From assembly GCF_030269365.1 (NCBI RefSeq), contig NZ_BSTF01000001.1:1-64000 (forward strand): a DNA stretch of 64,000 bases, read 5' to 3'. A program made the position numbers and the translations under genes. This document shows positions 16,979 to 25,367 of this stretch, one piece after another. The notes below the pieces were generated by a model. That model saw nothing but the letters and a program-made list of their open reading frames with translations. It did no database searches and was not told where the DNA came from. Source of the DNA: Lentzea sp. NBRC 102530. Lineage in GTDB: Bacteria; Actinomycetota; Actinomycetes; Mycobacteriales; Pseudonocardiaceae. How positions within the stretch are numbered: the first letter of the stretch is position 1; every line of letters starts with the position of its first letter.

Positions 16979-17047
16979 CGCGCGGTGGAGGCGGAGTCAG
17001 CCGATCGGTGGGGTCCGCCTCCACCGCGCGGCCGGGTGATCGGCTGA
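16979..17047. terminator. Interlocked palindromes downstream of the ABC exporter (terminator, possible pseudoknot)
   Basis: Arm A: 17-bp perfect inverted repeat, 16979-16995 (CGCGCGGTGGAGGCGGA) with 17014-17030. Arm B: 10-bp perfect inverted repeat, 16997-17006 (TCAGCCGATC, inside the loop of A) with 17038-17047. Arm A alone is a strong terminator 9 bp after the stop codon. The two arms cross, so an RNA could fold as an H-type pseudoknot. Confidence 0.65.
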
Positions 17048-17102
17048 TGTCGCGCGGATCCCGCTCCGCCACGGTGGGAACACCAAGGCGGAAGGGATCG
17101 GC

Positions 17103-18914
17103 ATGAAGGACTTCGGGGGAGACCGCGCCGAACGCACGACCGGTGCGGGCGCACGAGAAGCGGCCACGAGCGGGCACGCGGGCGGTGGGGGAGGTCGGGT
17201 CAGCTGGCGTGCGCTGGTGGCGGGTGCCGGTGCCGTCGCAACTGACGGGGGCGCACGCGAAGCGGTCACGAGCGGCGGGCACGCGGGTGGTGCCGGTGGT
17301 CGGGTCAGCCGGCGCGCACTGCTGGCGGGTGCCGGTGCCGTCGCGGCCGGTGGGCTGGTCGTGCCGGGGCGAGCCGCTGCGGCACAACCCACGCCGGAGC
17401 GAGCCGCTGCGGCGCAACTCGCGCCGGGATCGCTCGACGCCGTCCGGGCGGGGTCTCCCACGCGGATCGTTCCCGGCGAGGCCAGGTACGAGAACCTGCT
17501 GCGGGGCAACAACTTCCGGTTCGTCGGCAGCCCCGACGAGATCAGGGTCGCCACCTCGGCCGAGCAGGTGGTGCGGGCCGTCGACGAGGCCGTGCAGGCG
17601 GGGCGGCGGGTCGCGGTGCGCAGCGGCGGCCACTGCTTCGAGGACTTCACGGCCTCGGCCGAGGTGAGGTCGCTGATCGACCTCACCTCGTTGAACGCGG
17701 TCGGGTACGACGAACGCCGGAAGGCGTTCTTCGTCGAGCCCGGGGCGACCCTCGGCCAGGTGTACCGGGTGCTGGGGGCCGGGTGGGGCGTGACGGTGCC
17801 TGGTGGCGGGTGTCCCGAGGTGGGGGCCGGTGGGCACTTCGCGGGCGGCGGGTACGGGCCCTTGTCGCGCCGGTACGGGGCCGTGGTGGACCACCTGCAC
17901 GGGGTCGAGGTCGTGGTGGTGGGACGGGACGGGCGGGCCCGGCTCGTCACGGCGACGCGAGAGCCGGGGGATCCCCACCGGGAGCTGTGGTGGGCGCACA
18001 CCGGGGGCGGGGGCGGGAACTTCGGGGTGGTGACGCGGTACTGGTTGCGGTCGCCGCGGGGCGGGCTGCCGCCGTTGCCGCGGGCGATGGTGCAGCACGT
18101 GACGTTCTGGGACTGGGGTCAGCTCAGCGCGGAGAAGCTGGCGCGGTTGCTGAGGAACTTCGGGGAGTGGCACGAGCGCGGCAGTGCGCCCGGCGACCCG
18201 CGCACCGGCCTGTACGGGGTGCTGGAGGTCAAGCACCAGGCCGGCGGGATCGTGATGTTGTCGGTGCAGGCCGACGCCGATCTGCCCGGCATCGACGGGC
18301 TGGTGGACGAGCTCGTCGCGAACGTGGGCGAAGGGCTCACGCCGGTGTTCGACCTGCGCAAGACGGTGCCGTGGCTGCACAAGATGACGTGGCCCGGCAC
18401 GGGAGAACCGGGTGACGTGCTGACGCGTCGGTACAAGATCAAGGCCGGCTACCTCAGGAAGGCGTTCACCGGCGCGCAGTGCGCGGCGTTGTGGCGCAAC
18501 CTCACCAAGGACGGTGGGGCGCAGGGCAGTGTGCTGCTCATCGGGTACGGCGGGCAGGCCGGCGCCGTCCAGCCGCAGGACACCGCCATCGCGCAGCGGG
18601 ACGTGGTGATGAAGGCGGTCTACCAGGCGGTGTGGACCGAGGAACAGGAGGACGCGGGCAACCTGGCGTGGGTGCGCGGGCTCTACCGGGACGTCTACGC
18701 GGAGACCGGCGGTGTGCCGGTGCCGAACGAGGTCAACGACGGCTCGTACATCAACTACGCCGACGCCGACCTGGCCGACCCGTTGTGGAACACCTCCGGC
18801 ACGAGCGCACAAAGCCTGTACTACAAGGAGAACTACCCGCGGCTGCAACGCATCAAGGCGAAATGGGATCCCCGCAACGTCTTCCGGCACTCGCTGTCCA
18901 TCCAGCCTGGCTAG
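17103..18914 (+). CDS. Tat-exported FAD-linked oxidase (berberine bridge enzyme-like)
   Basis: 603 residues; GGAAGGGA precedes the ATG. The N-terminal ~100 residues hold a duplicated twin-arginine type signal: first copy GGRVSWRALVAGAGAVA (one Arg lost), second GGRVSRRALLAGAGAVA, then an Ala-rich cleavage zone. The FAD-binding PCMH domain follows: RSGGHCFEDF supplies the His for covalent FAD attachment, and GGGCPEVGAGGHFAGGGYG has a Cys at the second attachment site, so FAD is probably bicovalent. The C-terminus (NYADADL...YYKENYPRLQRIKAKWDPRNVF) is the BBE domain. Such enzymes oxidise sugars or alkaloid-like alcohols with O2 outside the membrane. Substrate unknown. Confidence 0.85.
   Translation: MKDFGGDRAERTTGAGAREAATSGHAGGGGGRVSWRALVAGAGAVATDGGAREAVTSGGHAGGAGGRVSRRALLAGAGAVAAGGLVVPGRAAAAQPTPERAAAAQLAPGSLDAVRAGSPTRIVPGEARYENLLRGNNFRFVGSPDEIRVATSAEQVVRAVDEAVQAGRRVAVRSGGHCFEDFTASAEVRSLIDLTSLNAVGYDERRKAFFVEPGATLGQVYRVLGAGWGVTVPGGGCPEVGAGGHFAGGGYGPLSRRYGAVVDHLHGVEVVVVGRDGRARLVTATREPGDPHRELWWAHTGGGGGNFGVVTRYWLRSPRGGLPPLPRAMVQHVTFWDWGQLSAEKLARLLRNFGEWHERGSAPGDPRTGLYGVLEVKHQAGGIVMLSVQADADLPGIDGLVDELVANVGEGLTPVFDLRKTVPWLHKMTWPGTGEPGDVLTRRYKIKAGYLRKAFTGAQCAALWRNLTKDGGAQGSVLLIGYGGQAGAVQPQDTAIAQRDVVMKAVYQAVWTEEQEDAGNLAWVRGLYRDVYAETGGVPVPNEVNDGSYINYADADLADPLWNTSGTSAQSLYYKENYPRLQRIKAKWDPRNVFRHSLSIQPG
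17145..17350 (+). repeat. Tandem in-frame duplication of the Tat signal region
   Basis: Two ~102-105 bp copies: the first begins GCGGGCGCACGAGAAG at 17145, the second GGGGGCGCACGCGAAG at 17247. They share blocks such as CGGGTGCCGGTGCCGTCGC and stay in frame; the second has one extra codon. This explains the repeated GHAGG..GGRVS..RALxAGAGAVA in the protein. Confidence 0.8.
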
Positions 18915-18943
18915 GCTGTGCGACATCCTGGGGAGGACAGCGG

Positions 18944-20050
18944 ATGAGCATTCCGGTGGCGCGGTGGCCGTACGTCCTGCTGGCGTTGCCGGCCGCCGCC
19001 ACGACGCTCGACCACCGGCCGGAACCGGCAGAACTCCTGCTGTGCGCGGGAGTCGCGGCCTGGCTCGCGGCCGGTATGACGCTGAGATGGCGGCACCAAT
19101 GGGTTTTCGCCGCGGGACTCGTCGTCCTCACCGGGGCGCTCGTGGTGCTCAACCCGTTGTTCGGGTTCCTCACGCCGCTCCCGTACGTCTACGTCTTCCG
19201 CACCATCGCGTTCCCGTGGCAGCCGGTGGCGGTGGCCACCGTCGCGGCCGTCGCGGGCACCGCGCAGGCGTACGGGATCGACAAGTCCACGCTCGGCGGC
19301 GTCGCCGTCTGGGTCGCGGTCATGGCGGGCAACGCGATACCGATGTGTGCCTACGCGTTCGTCGCGCGCAAGGCCGAGCAGCAGGAGGCGGAACGCGCCC
19401 AGCTCCTCGCCGACAACGTCGCCCTGCAGGAACAACTCCTCGCCCAGGCGAGGGAAGCCGGTATCCGCGAGGAACGGCAACGCATGGCGCGCGAGTTCCA
19501 CGACACGCTCGCGCAGGGGCTGACCGGCATCGTCAGCCAGCTCCGCGCGGCCGACGACCAGACGTGGGCACGGCACGTGCGGGCCGCCACCGACCTCGCC
19601 CGCGAGAGCCTCGACGAGACGAGGCGCTCCTTCGAGGCGCTGCGGCCCGAACCGTTGCGCACCGCGAGGCTGACCGAGGCGCTCACGAACGTCGCGGGCC
19701 GGTGGTCACAACTCCACGACGTCGAGGTCAGCGTCACCACCACCGGTGACACCAGGCCGATCGCGCCCGAAGCCGAGTTCGCCCTGCTCCGAGCCGCCCA
19801 GGAGGCCCTCGCGAACGTCGCGCGGCACGCGAGGGCGAGCAGGGTCGGCGTGACGCTGTCCTACCTGGAGAACGAGGTGGCGCTCGACGTCCGCGACGAC
19901 GGCCGCGGGTTCGACAAGATCCCCGCGAACGGCTTCGGGCTCGAAGCGATGCGGCAACGCATCGAAGGTCTGAAGGGCACCGTGCAGATCGAGTCGGAAC
20001 CCGGCGGCGGCACCGGGGTGTCCGCCCGCGTGCCGCTGGAGGTGCGGTGA
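18944..20050 (+). CDS. Sensor histidine kinase (NarL-type, HisKA_3)
   Basis: 368 residues from ATG 18944 (GGGGAGG about 8 bp upstream). Four or five membrane helices cover 1-145. A coiled linker (KAEQQEAERAQLLADNVALQEQ) leads to the dimerisation helix with the phospho-acceptor His in ERQRMAREFHDTLAQGLTG. The ATPase domain shows the N box AAQEALANVARHA, G1 DVRDDGRGFD and G2 GGGTG. It autophosphorylates on the membrane and passes phosphate to the response regulator whose gene overlaps by 4 bp (GTGA). The signal is unknown. The gene follows the FAD oxidase by 29 bp and might be co-transcribed. Confidence 0.9.
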   Translation: MSIPVARWPYVLLALPAAATTLDHRPEPAELLLCAGVAAWLAAGMTLRWRHQWVFAAGLVVLTGALVVLNPLFGFLTPLPYVYVFRTIAFPWQPVAVATVAAVAGTAQAYGIDKSTLGGVAVWVAVMAGNAIPMCAYAFVARKAEQQEAERAQLLADNVALQEQLLAQAREAGIREERQRMAREFHDTLAQGLTGIVSQLRAADDQTWARHVRAATDLARESLDETRRSFEALRPEPLRTARLTEALTNVAGRWSQLHDVEVSVTTTGDTRPIAPEAEFALLRAAQEALANVARHARASRVGVTLSYLENEVALDVRDDGRGFDKIPANGFGLEAMRQRIEGLKGTVQIESEPGGGTGVSARVPLEVR

Positions 20051-20691
20051 TCAAGGTCCTGGTCGTCGACGACCACCCCGTCGTCCGCGACGGTCTCACC
20101 AGCATGTTCGCCCAGGACCCCGGCTTCGAGGTCGTCGGCGAGGCGGCGGACGGCGCGGAGGCCGTGCGCAAGACCAGGGCGCTCCAGCCCGACGTCGTGT
20201 TGATGGACCTGCGCATGCCCGGCACCGACGGCCTGGCCGCGACCAGGGAACTCGCCGGCACCGCGCACGTGCTCGTCCTCACCACCTACGACAACGACGC
20301 CGACGTCGTGGCCGCGATCGAGGCCGGCGCCACCGGCTACCTGCTCAAGGACGCCCCGCGCGACGAGCTCGTCCGTGCCGTGAAAGCCACCGCGCGAGGC
20401 GAAGCCGTGCTCGCCCCGGCAGCGGCCGCGCTCCTCATGAAACGGGTGCGCGCCGAAGCGGCCCCGGTGCTCAGCCGGCGCGAACTCGAGGTGCTCGAGT
20501 GCGTCGCGGCCGGGGCGACGAACCGCGACGTCGCCCGAGGCCTGTTCATCACCGAGGCCACCGTGAAGTCCCACCTGCTCAACATCTACGCCAAGCTGGA
20601 GGTGGGCGACCGGGCCGCGGCGGTCACCGAAGCGTTCCACCGCGGTCTGCTGGTCCCCGGCAGGAAACCAGCCCGCGACGTCAGCCCGTGA
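20047..20691 (+). CDS. NarL/FixJ-family response regulator
   Basis: 214 residues. The receiver domain (1-115) has the acidic pocket VVDDHPVV, the phospho-acceptor Asp in DVVLMDLRMPGTDG and the conserved Lys in YLLKDAP. The LuxR-type HTH at the C-terminus is seen in LSRRELEVLECVAAGATNRDVARGLFITEATVKSHL (two helices). GTG 20047 overlaps the kinase stop, so the pair is translationally coupled. The gene is convergent with, and overlaps by 11 bp, the penicillin-binding protein gene. Confidence 0.92.
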   Translation: MIKVLVVDDHPVVRDGLTSMFAQDPGFEVVGEAADGAEAVRKTRALQPDVVLMDLRMPGTDGLAATRELAGTAHVLVLTTYDNDADVVAAIEAGATGYLLKDAPRDELVRAVKATARGEAVLAPAAAALLMKRVRAEAAPVLSRRELEVLECVAAGATNRDVARGLFITEATVKSHLLNIYAKLEVGDRAAAVTEAFHRGLLVPGRKPARDVSP

Positions 20692-22249
20692 GGAACGCCG
20701 CCGCCGCGTTCTGCGCGCTCGCCGACGAGCCGCCCTTCTCGACGAGAACGGCGAACGCCACGTCGTTCTGGTAGCCCACGAACCAGCCGTGCTCGTCGCC
20801 GCCACCCGCCTCGGCGGTGCCGGTCTTGCCCGCCAGGCCGGGGATCCCGGCCAGCTGCTTCGCGGTTCCGGACGTCACGACCTCGCGCATCATCGCCCGC
20901 AACGGCGCCAGCACCCCGGCGGGAGGACCGGCCGCCACGTCGTTCGCCTCGGTCGCCTTGCCGCGCATCAGCGTCGGCGTGGGAGCCCGGCCGGAGGCCA
21001 CGGTCGCGGCCACCACGGCCATGCCGAACGGGCTCGCCATCACGTTGCCCTGCCCGAAGCTGTTCTCCACCTGCTGGTCACCGGTCGCGGCGGGCACCTT
21101 GCCGGTGTTGGTCTCCGCGCCGGGGATCGTCCAGTCGGCACCCAGTCCGAACCGCTTCGCCATGTCCGGCAACGCGTTCGGCGCCAGCTTCGAGCCCAGC
21201 TCACCGAACGTCGTGTTGCACGACAACGCGAACGCCGTGTGGAACGGCAGGCTGTCGTGCCCGAAGCCCGCGTTGCTGATCGTGCGGGTGCCGATGGTCG
21301 CCTTGGCCGGGCACGGCACGGCGGTGCCGGACTGGACCAGGCCCGCGTTCATCGCCGCCGCGGCCGTGATGATCTTCATCGTCGAGCCGGGGGCGTAGCG
21401 GCCGACGAACGGGTTGGTGCCCGCGAGCGCCTTGTTCTGCGCCACGGCCAGGATCTCGCCGGTCGAGGGCTGGATCGCGACGATCGCCGCGCCCTGCGGC
21501 ACCGCGTCCACCGCCGCCTGGGCCTTCGCCTGCCGGGCCGCGTCGATGGTGACGGTGATCTTCTGGCCCTGCTGCGCGTCCTTGCCGAACAGCCGGGTGA
21601 ACGCGCCACCCGCGGTGATGCCGACCTCCCAGCCGTCGACGCCCGCGACGTCGCCGACCGTGCCGGTGATGGTCTGGTACAGGCCGTCCGGGATGGTGCC
21701 CTGCGTCAGCGGGCTGCCGTCGCGGCCGAGCAGCGCGCCCTCCGCGACCGCCTTGCGGAACGTCAGGAAGGCGCCTTCGGTCAGCTGCGGGTGCACGATC
21801 GTCGGCACCCAGTGGACCTTCCAGGCACCGTCGACGCGGACCATCGGGATCTTCACGTCGTACGCCAGCGGCGTGGCGCTCGGCATCGACCAGCTGAGGC
21901 TCGCGTCGAGCTCGGTCGCGTTGTCGTCAGCGGCCGGCGTCGGGCCGACCGTCGAGACCGTGGCGCGGAACGCCGAGTTGCCCATGCCGGTCCTGGTGGC
22001 CTCCAGGGCCTTGGTCGCCGCCTCCGGCGCGTCGGTGAACACCGCCGCGCTCGCCGGGCCCGACATGGCCCTGGTGAGGAACGACGACGCCACCTGCGCC
22101 GGCGTCTCGGCCGCCTTCGTCGGCAGGTCGTCGGCGACGACGACGACGTTCCTGCTGCCCGACCACAGGAACACGCCCCCCACGACGACGATGGCCGTCG
22201 TGGCGAGCGCGCCGCTGATCAGGACCCATCTGCGCGTCTTCTGTTCCAC
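20681..22249 (-). CDS. Class B penicillin-binding protein with MecA-N (NTF2-like) domain
   Basis: 522 residues. One N-terminal membrane anchor (RWVLISGALATTAIVVVGGVFLW) is followed by an NTF2-like MecA-N domain (about 45-155), a dimerisation region and the transpeptidase domain. Catalytic motifs: SxxK in APGSTMKII, SxN as SCN in FALSCNTTFG, KTG in LAGKTGTAE. It cross-links peptidoglycan on the outer face of the membrane. The PBP2a/PBP3-like build makes low-affinity beta-lactam binding possible, but this cannot be read from sequence. It is downstream of the SIS gene by 79 bp on the same strand. Confidence 0.9.
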   Translation of the reverse strand: MEQKTRRWVLISGALATTAIVVVGGVFLWSGSRNVVVVADDLPTKAAETPAQVASSFLTRAMSGPASAAVFTDAPEAATKALEATRTGMGNSAFRATVSTVGPTPAADDNATELDASLSWSMPSATPLAYDVKIPMVRVDGAWKVHWVPTIVHPQLTEGAFLTFRKAVAEGALLGRDGSPLTQGTIPDGLYQTITGTVGDVAGVDGWEVGITAGGAFTRLFGKDAQQGQKITVTIDAARQAKAQAAVDAVPQGAAIVAIQPSTGEILAVAQNKALAGTNPFVGRYAPGSTMKIITAAAAMNAGLVQSGTAVPCPAKATIGTRTISNAGFGHDSLPFHTAFALSCNTTFGELGSKLAPNALPDMAKRFGLGADWTIPGAETNTGKVPAATGDQQVENSFGQGNVMASPFGMAVVAATVASGRAPTPTLMRGKATEANDVAAGPPAGVLAPLRAMMREVVTSGTAKQLAGIPGLAGKTGTAEAGGGDEHGWFVGYQNDVAFAVLVEKGGSSASAQNAAAAFLTG

Positions 22250-22328
22250 CGTTTCTCTTCCCCCAGGTGAGTGCTTCCCCGGTGGGAGACTAACGGTGGA
22301 CGACTGACAGGCGACTGAGGATTTCTAC

Positions 22329-23069
22329 CTATCCGAGCTGGGGAACGCGGGTTTGGTAATGGCGCAGCATGTCGGCGTTCGCCGCGTCGCCGCCCTCCAC
22401 GTTCGCGCTGCGCCACAGCGGCAGTTGCACACCCGACTCGGCCGCCTTGTCGTGCAGGCGCACCATCAGCAGGTTCCACAGGAACGTCGTCGCGACCGTG
22501 GAGATCGCCGCCGTCACCGGGGCCTCGGCGGGGTAGGTCGAGTCGCCGGGCGGCACCAGGTTGTCCAGCACGACCGTCGCGACCTCGGCCAGCGTCACGC
22601 CGGCGCGGCGCGGGGCCTGCGCGCTCGACGCCACCGACGTCACGGCGACGACCGGGCAGCCCTTGCTCGCGGCCTGCTGGGCCAGTTCGACGGGGTAGTG
22701 GTTGACGCCCGAGGTGGAGAAGACGAACAGCACGTCGTGCGGCGCGAGCCCGGACTCGCCCAGCACCTCGGCCGCGAGGCCGGACCGGCGTTCGGCGGAC
22801 GTGCTGCTGATCGCGCCGTGCATCGGCAGCAGTTCGGGGTGGTAGACGGGGCGGACGCAGGCGAGGCCGCCCGCGCGGTAGAAGGTCTCGGCGACCGCCG
22901 CGAGCGAGTGCCCCGCCCCCGCGGTGAGGAGGAGGCCGTCGGCCTGGACGGCGGCCAGCACGAGTTCGGCCACGTCGTCGAGAGCGGCCGCGTTGTGCTG
23001 TTCCACGCGCGTGAGGTGCGTGCGCACGAGGTTGCCGTAGTCGGACCCGGTCACGGTGTCGGTCGTCAT
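22329..23069 (-). CDS. SIS-domain (sugar isomerase type) protein
   Basis: 246 residues with one SIS fold: the phosphosugar-binding loops appear as LLTAGAGHSLAAVAETFYRAGG (about 45-66) and VFSTSGVNHYPVELAQQAA (Ser/Thr loop near 118-135). The block VASSAQAPRRAGVTLAEVATVVLDN and NVEGGDAANADML are typical of the 'sugar isomerase domain-containing' group in actinobacteria, related to GmhA/YfeU and MurR sensors. It may bind N-acetylmuramic or similar sugar phosphates; being next to a PBP gene would suit a wall-recycling role, which is inference. Confidence 0.75.
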   Translation of the reverse strand: MTTDTVTGSDYGNLVRTHLTRVEQHNAAALDDVAELVLAAVQADGLLLTAGAGHSLAAVAETFYRAGGLACVRPVYHPELLPMHGAISSTSAERRSGLAAEVLGESGLAPHDVLFVFSTSGVNHYPVELAQQAASKGCPVVAVTSVASSAQAPRRAGVTLAEVATVVLDNLVPPGDSTYPAEAPVTAAISTVATTFLWNLLMVRLHDKAAESGVQLPLWRSANVEGGDAANADMLRHYQTRVPQLG

Positions 23070-23139
23070 GCGGGTCAGTAGTACCCGATTGCAGATGACC
23101 TCACCAGTAACCCGAGCACCACAAACCTCGATACGCGCG

Positions 23140-23346
23140 ATGAAGGGACTTCCGCGGACGGGGGTGGGTTGGATCAGACGGCACTTCTACTTCTGGGTGG
23201 TGCTGGTCGCCGTCTTCACGGCGGCGGGCGCCACGAACATCGCGCTGGCGATCACCTACTCCGAGCTGTGGCCGGTGTGGGTGGCCCTCGCGCTGCTCGT
23301 CGTCGCCGGCGGTTGCGCGCGTGCGGCGGTCCACGCCCGTCCTTGA
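23140..23346 (+). CDS. Small two-helix membrane protein
   Basis: 68 residues from ATG 23140 with two hydrophobic helices, HFYFWVVLVAVFTAAGATNIAL and LWPVWVALALLVVAGGCA, joined by a short loop and preceded by a basic end (GWIRRH). This resembles the 2TM domain family. The gene is divergent from the SIS gene with ~70 bp between. No clear Shine-Dalgarno is seen, and GC-rich DNA can yield such frames by chance, so confidence is moderate. Function unknown. Confidence 0.5.
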   Translation: MKGLPRTGVGWIRRHFYFWVVLVAVFTAAGATNIALAITYSELWPVWVALALLVVAGGCARAAVHARP

Positions 23347-23380
23347 GCGCGGTGCGCACCCGCGACGAGCTCGGCGGCCG

Positions 23381-23938
23381 TCAACGCTGCCAGACGAACG
23401 CTGCTTCTCCGCAGGGCCTGCAGTGGAAGACGTAACCCCGGCCGCCGCCGCCGAAGTTGATCGCGGTCGAGTGGTCGTGCCCCTCTTCGAGCTGGGCCGT
23501 GAACGTCATGCGGGTGGCGCAGGACGGGCAGGCGGGCGTCTCGTCGTGTTGCCACCAGTCGGGTTCACCACCCAGCTTCCCGAGAACGGACTCCTCGTCC
23601 CGCTCGTCGGCGGAGTGCGGACGCAGGGCGGTCACCGCGTCGAGCAGCGCCACCCCCTCGGCGGGGACGACGGCCGGCGAGAGCGGACCGGCGAACAGCA
23701 GGGCCCGGTTGGCGCCGCCCGCGGCGTCCCAGCCGTCGCACATGCCGGGGTCGTTCTGGCACAGGAACACCGCGACCGCGCCGAGGTCGAGAGGCAGATG
23801 TGCGAGGAACTGCATGGCCCCGCCGCATTCGCGGCACAGCGGCCACGCGAACCCCTCCGGGACGAGCGGCACCCCACCCGTGCGCGGAACCGGTGCGTCG
23901 GCGGCGACTTCCCCGCCGTGGACCAGGAGCATGGTCAC
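23381..23938 (-). CDS. DUF1963-like protein with paired zinc-ribbon cysteines
   Basis: 185 residues. The start TGGVPLVPEGFAWPLCRECGGAMQFLAHLPLDLG resembles YwqG/DUF1963 (GGxPxxPxxxxWP...C). Cys pairs are seen in LCRECGG, CQNDPGMC, CPSCATRM and HCRPCG, so metal binding is likely. The end NFGGGGRGYVFHCRPCGEAAFVWQ is characteristic of actinobacterial members. Its role is not known. The ATG lies 3 bp after the stop of the upstream nucleotidyltransferase gene, so the two form an operon. Confidence 0.7.
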   Translation of the reverse strand: MTMLLVHGGEVAADAPVPRTGGVPLVPEGFAWPLCRECGGAMQFLAHLPLDLGAVAVFLCQNDPGMCDGWDAAGGANRALLFAGPLSPAVVPAEGVALLDAVTALRPHSADERDEESVLGKLGGEPDWWQHDETPACPSCATRMTFTAQLEEGHDHSTAINFGGGGRGYVFHCRPCGEAAFVWQR

Positions 23939-23941
23939 AGC

Positions 23942-24514
23942 CTAGGCGCCGGTGTGCCGCGTGAGGTCCTGAGGCCTGTCGACGTCCACGCCGTCCGCCA
24001 CGTCAGCGCAGTCGACCAGGCGGACGGTGTTGGCTTTCAGGTAGTCCCGCGCCCCCTGGTCACCCGCCGCCGACGCCACGACGCCCGGGAAGTGGTCCGA
24101 GCCGATCAGCACCGGATGCCCGATCTCGCCGTCGTAAGTGGCACGGGCGAGAGCCTTCGGTTCGGCCAGCGCCATCAACCGGTGCAGCGCCTCGACCGTG
24201 ACGCCCGGGGTGTCCACGGGCAGCACGACCACCGCGTCCGCCATGCCGACGGCGTGCAGGCCGGTGCGCAACGACGAGCCCATGCCGGTGGCCCAGTCGG
24301 GGTTGTCGACGACGGCCACTCCGGCGAGCACGGCCTGTTCACGCACGTCAGCGGCCTGTGCGCCGAGCACCACGACGACGGGGTCGCAGCCGGCGGCTCT
24401 GAGCAGTTCGGCGGCGGAGTCCACGAAGAGCTTGCCGTGCAACGACACGAGCGCCTTCGGGGTGCCGAACCGGCGTCCGGCCCCCGCGGCGAGCAGCAGA
24501 CCGGCCACGCGCAT
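23942..24514 (-). CDS. MobA/MocA-like nucleotidyltransferase
   Basis: 190 residues with the nucleotide-binding signature LLAAGAGRRFGTPKAL at 6-21, an Asp pair in LPVDTPGVT for metal binding, and the GHPVLI block near 130. This is the MobA-like NTP transferase fold used for molybdenum cofactor cytidylyl/guanylyl transfer. No other Mo-cofactor or xanthine-dehydrogenase-type gene adjoins, so the acceptor is uncertain. It lies 10 bp downstream of the hydrolase gene and 3 bp upstream of the DUF1963-like gene on the same strand. Confidence 0.82.
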   Translation of the reverse strand: MRVAGLLLAAGAGRRFGTPKALVSLHGKLFVDSAAELLRAAGCDPVVVVLGAQAADVREQAVLAGVAVVDNPDWATGMGSSLRTGLHAVGMADAVVVLPVDTPGVTVEALHRLMALAEPKALARATYDGEIGHPVLIGSDHFPGVVASAAGDQGARDYLKANTVRLVDCADVADGVDVDRPQDLTRHTGA

Positions 24515-24524
24515 GGCTCTGAGG

Positions 24525-25358
24525 CTAGTTGAGGTTCTCCAGGATCAACGAGGAAGCCGCCTCCGGGATCTCCTCGGGGATCCAGTGGCTCACGTCCTCG
24601 ACCATCTCGAACCGGTACGGCCCGGTGCACCACTTCTCGGTCTCGAACGCCGCCGTCGACCCGAACGCGACGTCCTCGGTGCTCCACACGTACATGGTCT
24701 TGACGCTGACCTTGTCCGCGGCGCCGTGCGGCTTGCCCGCCCGGTACCAGTTCAGCGCCGCCGTGAGCGCGCCCGGTTCGGAGAGGCGTTGCAGGTACTC
24801 GTCGAGGTGCGAGGGCCGGATCTTCCACTCGAACATCTGCTTGAGCACCTGGCCGTTGTTCTCCAGCATCCGCCGCTCGGTGCTGCGCTCGCGCCAGTCC
24901 GTCATGTACTGCGAGCGCAGGGCCTGGTCCTCGTCGGTCTGCAGCGCCGTCTTCAACGCGCCGGGGTGCGGCGTGGAGAACACGGTGAGCGTGCGCAGCC
25001 TCTCGGGGTGTTCGATCGCGGTCCACCACGCGACGGCGCCGCCCCAGTCGTGGCCGACCAGGTCGAACGTCGTCCAGCCCAGCGCGTCGGCCATCGCGAT
25101 CACGTCGCCGACGAGGTGCGTGACCGTGTACTCGGACGCCTGCTCCGGGCGCACGCCGGGGGAGTAGCCGCGCTGGTCGGGGGCGACGGCGCGGAAGCCG
25201 TTCACGCCGAGCACCGCGACCTGGTGCTCCCACTCGAGGGCGGCCTCGGGGAACCCGTGCAGCAGCAGCACCGGGCGGCCGTCCTCCGGGCCGGACGCGA
25301 TGGCGTCGAAGGAGCCTGCCTCGGTCTCGATGCTGATGTGCTCGATCACTTTTCGCAC
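24525..25358 (-). CDS. Alpha/beta hydrolase, epoxide-hydrolase-like
   Basis: 277 residues. HGFPEAALEWEHQ supplies the oxyanion-hole motif HGxP, and the nucleophile elbow is VGHDWGGAVAW with Asp as nucleophile, as in epoxide hydrolases and haloalkane dehalogenases. The catalytic His is in VEDVSHWIPEE near residue 258. A helical cap (about 130-210) includes Tyr residues as epoxide hydrolases require. It would open epoxides or cleave a related substrate in the cytoplasm. First gene of the three-gene minus-strand operon 25358-23381. Confidence 0.83.
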   Translation of the reverse strand: MRKVIEHISIETEAGSFDAIASGPEDGRPVLLLHGFPEAALEWEHQVAVLGVNGFRAVAPDQRGYSPGVRPEQASEYTVTHLVGDVIAMADALGWTTFDLVGHDWGGAVAWWTAIEHPERLRTLTVFSTPHPGALKTALQTDEDQALRSQYMTDWRERSTERRMLENNGQVLKQMFEWKIRPSHLDEYLQRLSEPGALTAALNWYRAGKPHGAADKVSVKTMYVWSTEDVAFGSTAAFETEKWCTGPYRFEMVEDVSHWIPEEIPEAASSLILENLN

Positions 25359-25367
25359 CCTACCGGT

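Noticed and set aside
15612-18926. 1104-codon minus-strand open frame
   Set aside because: Antisense to the ABC exporter and FAD oxidase genes; low-complexity His/Arg/Val composition typical of the complementary frame in GC-rich DNA.
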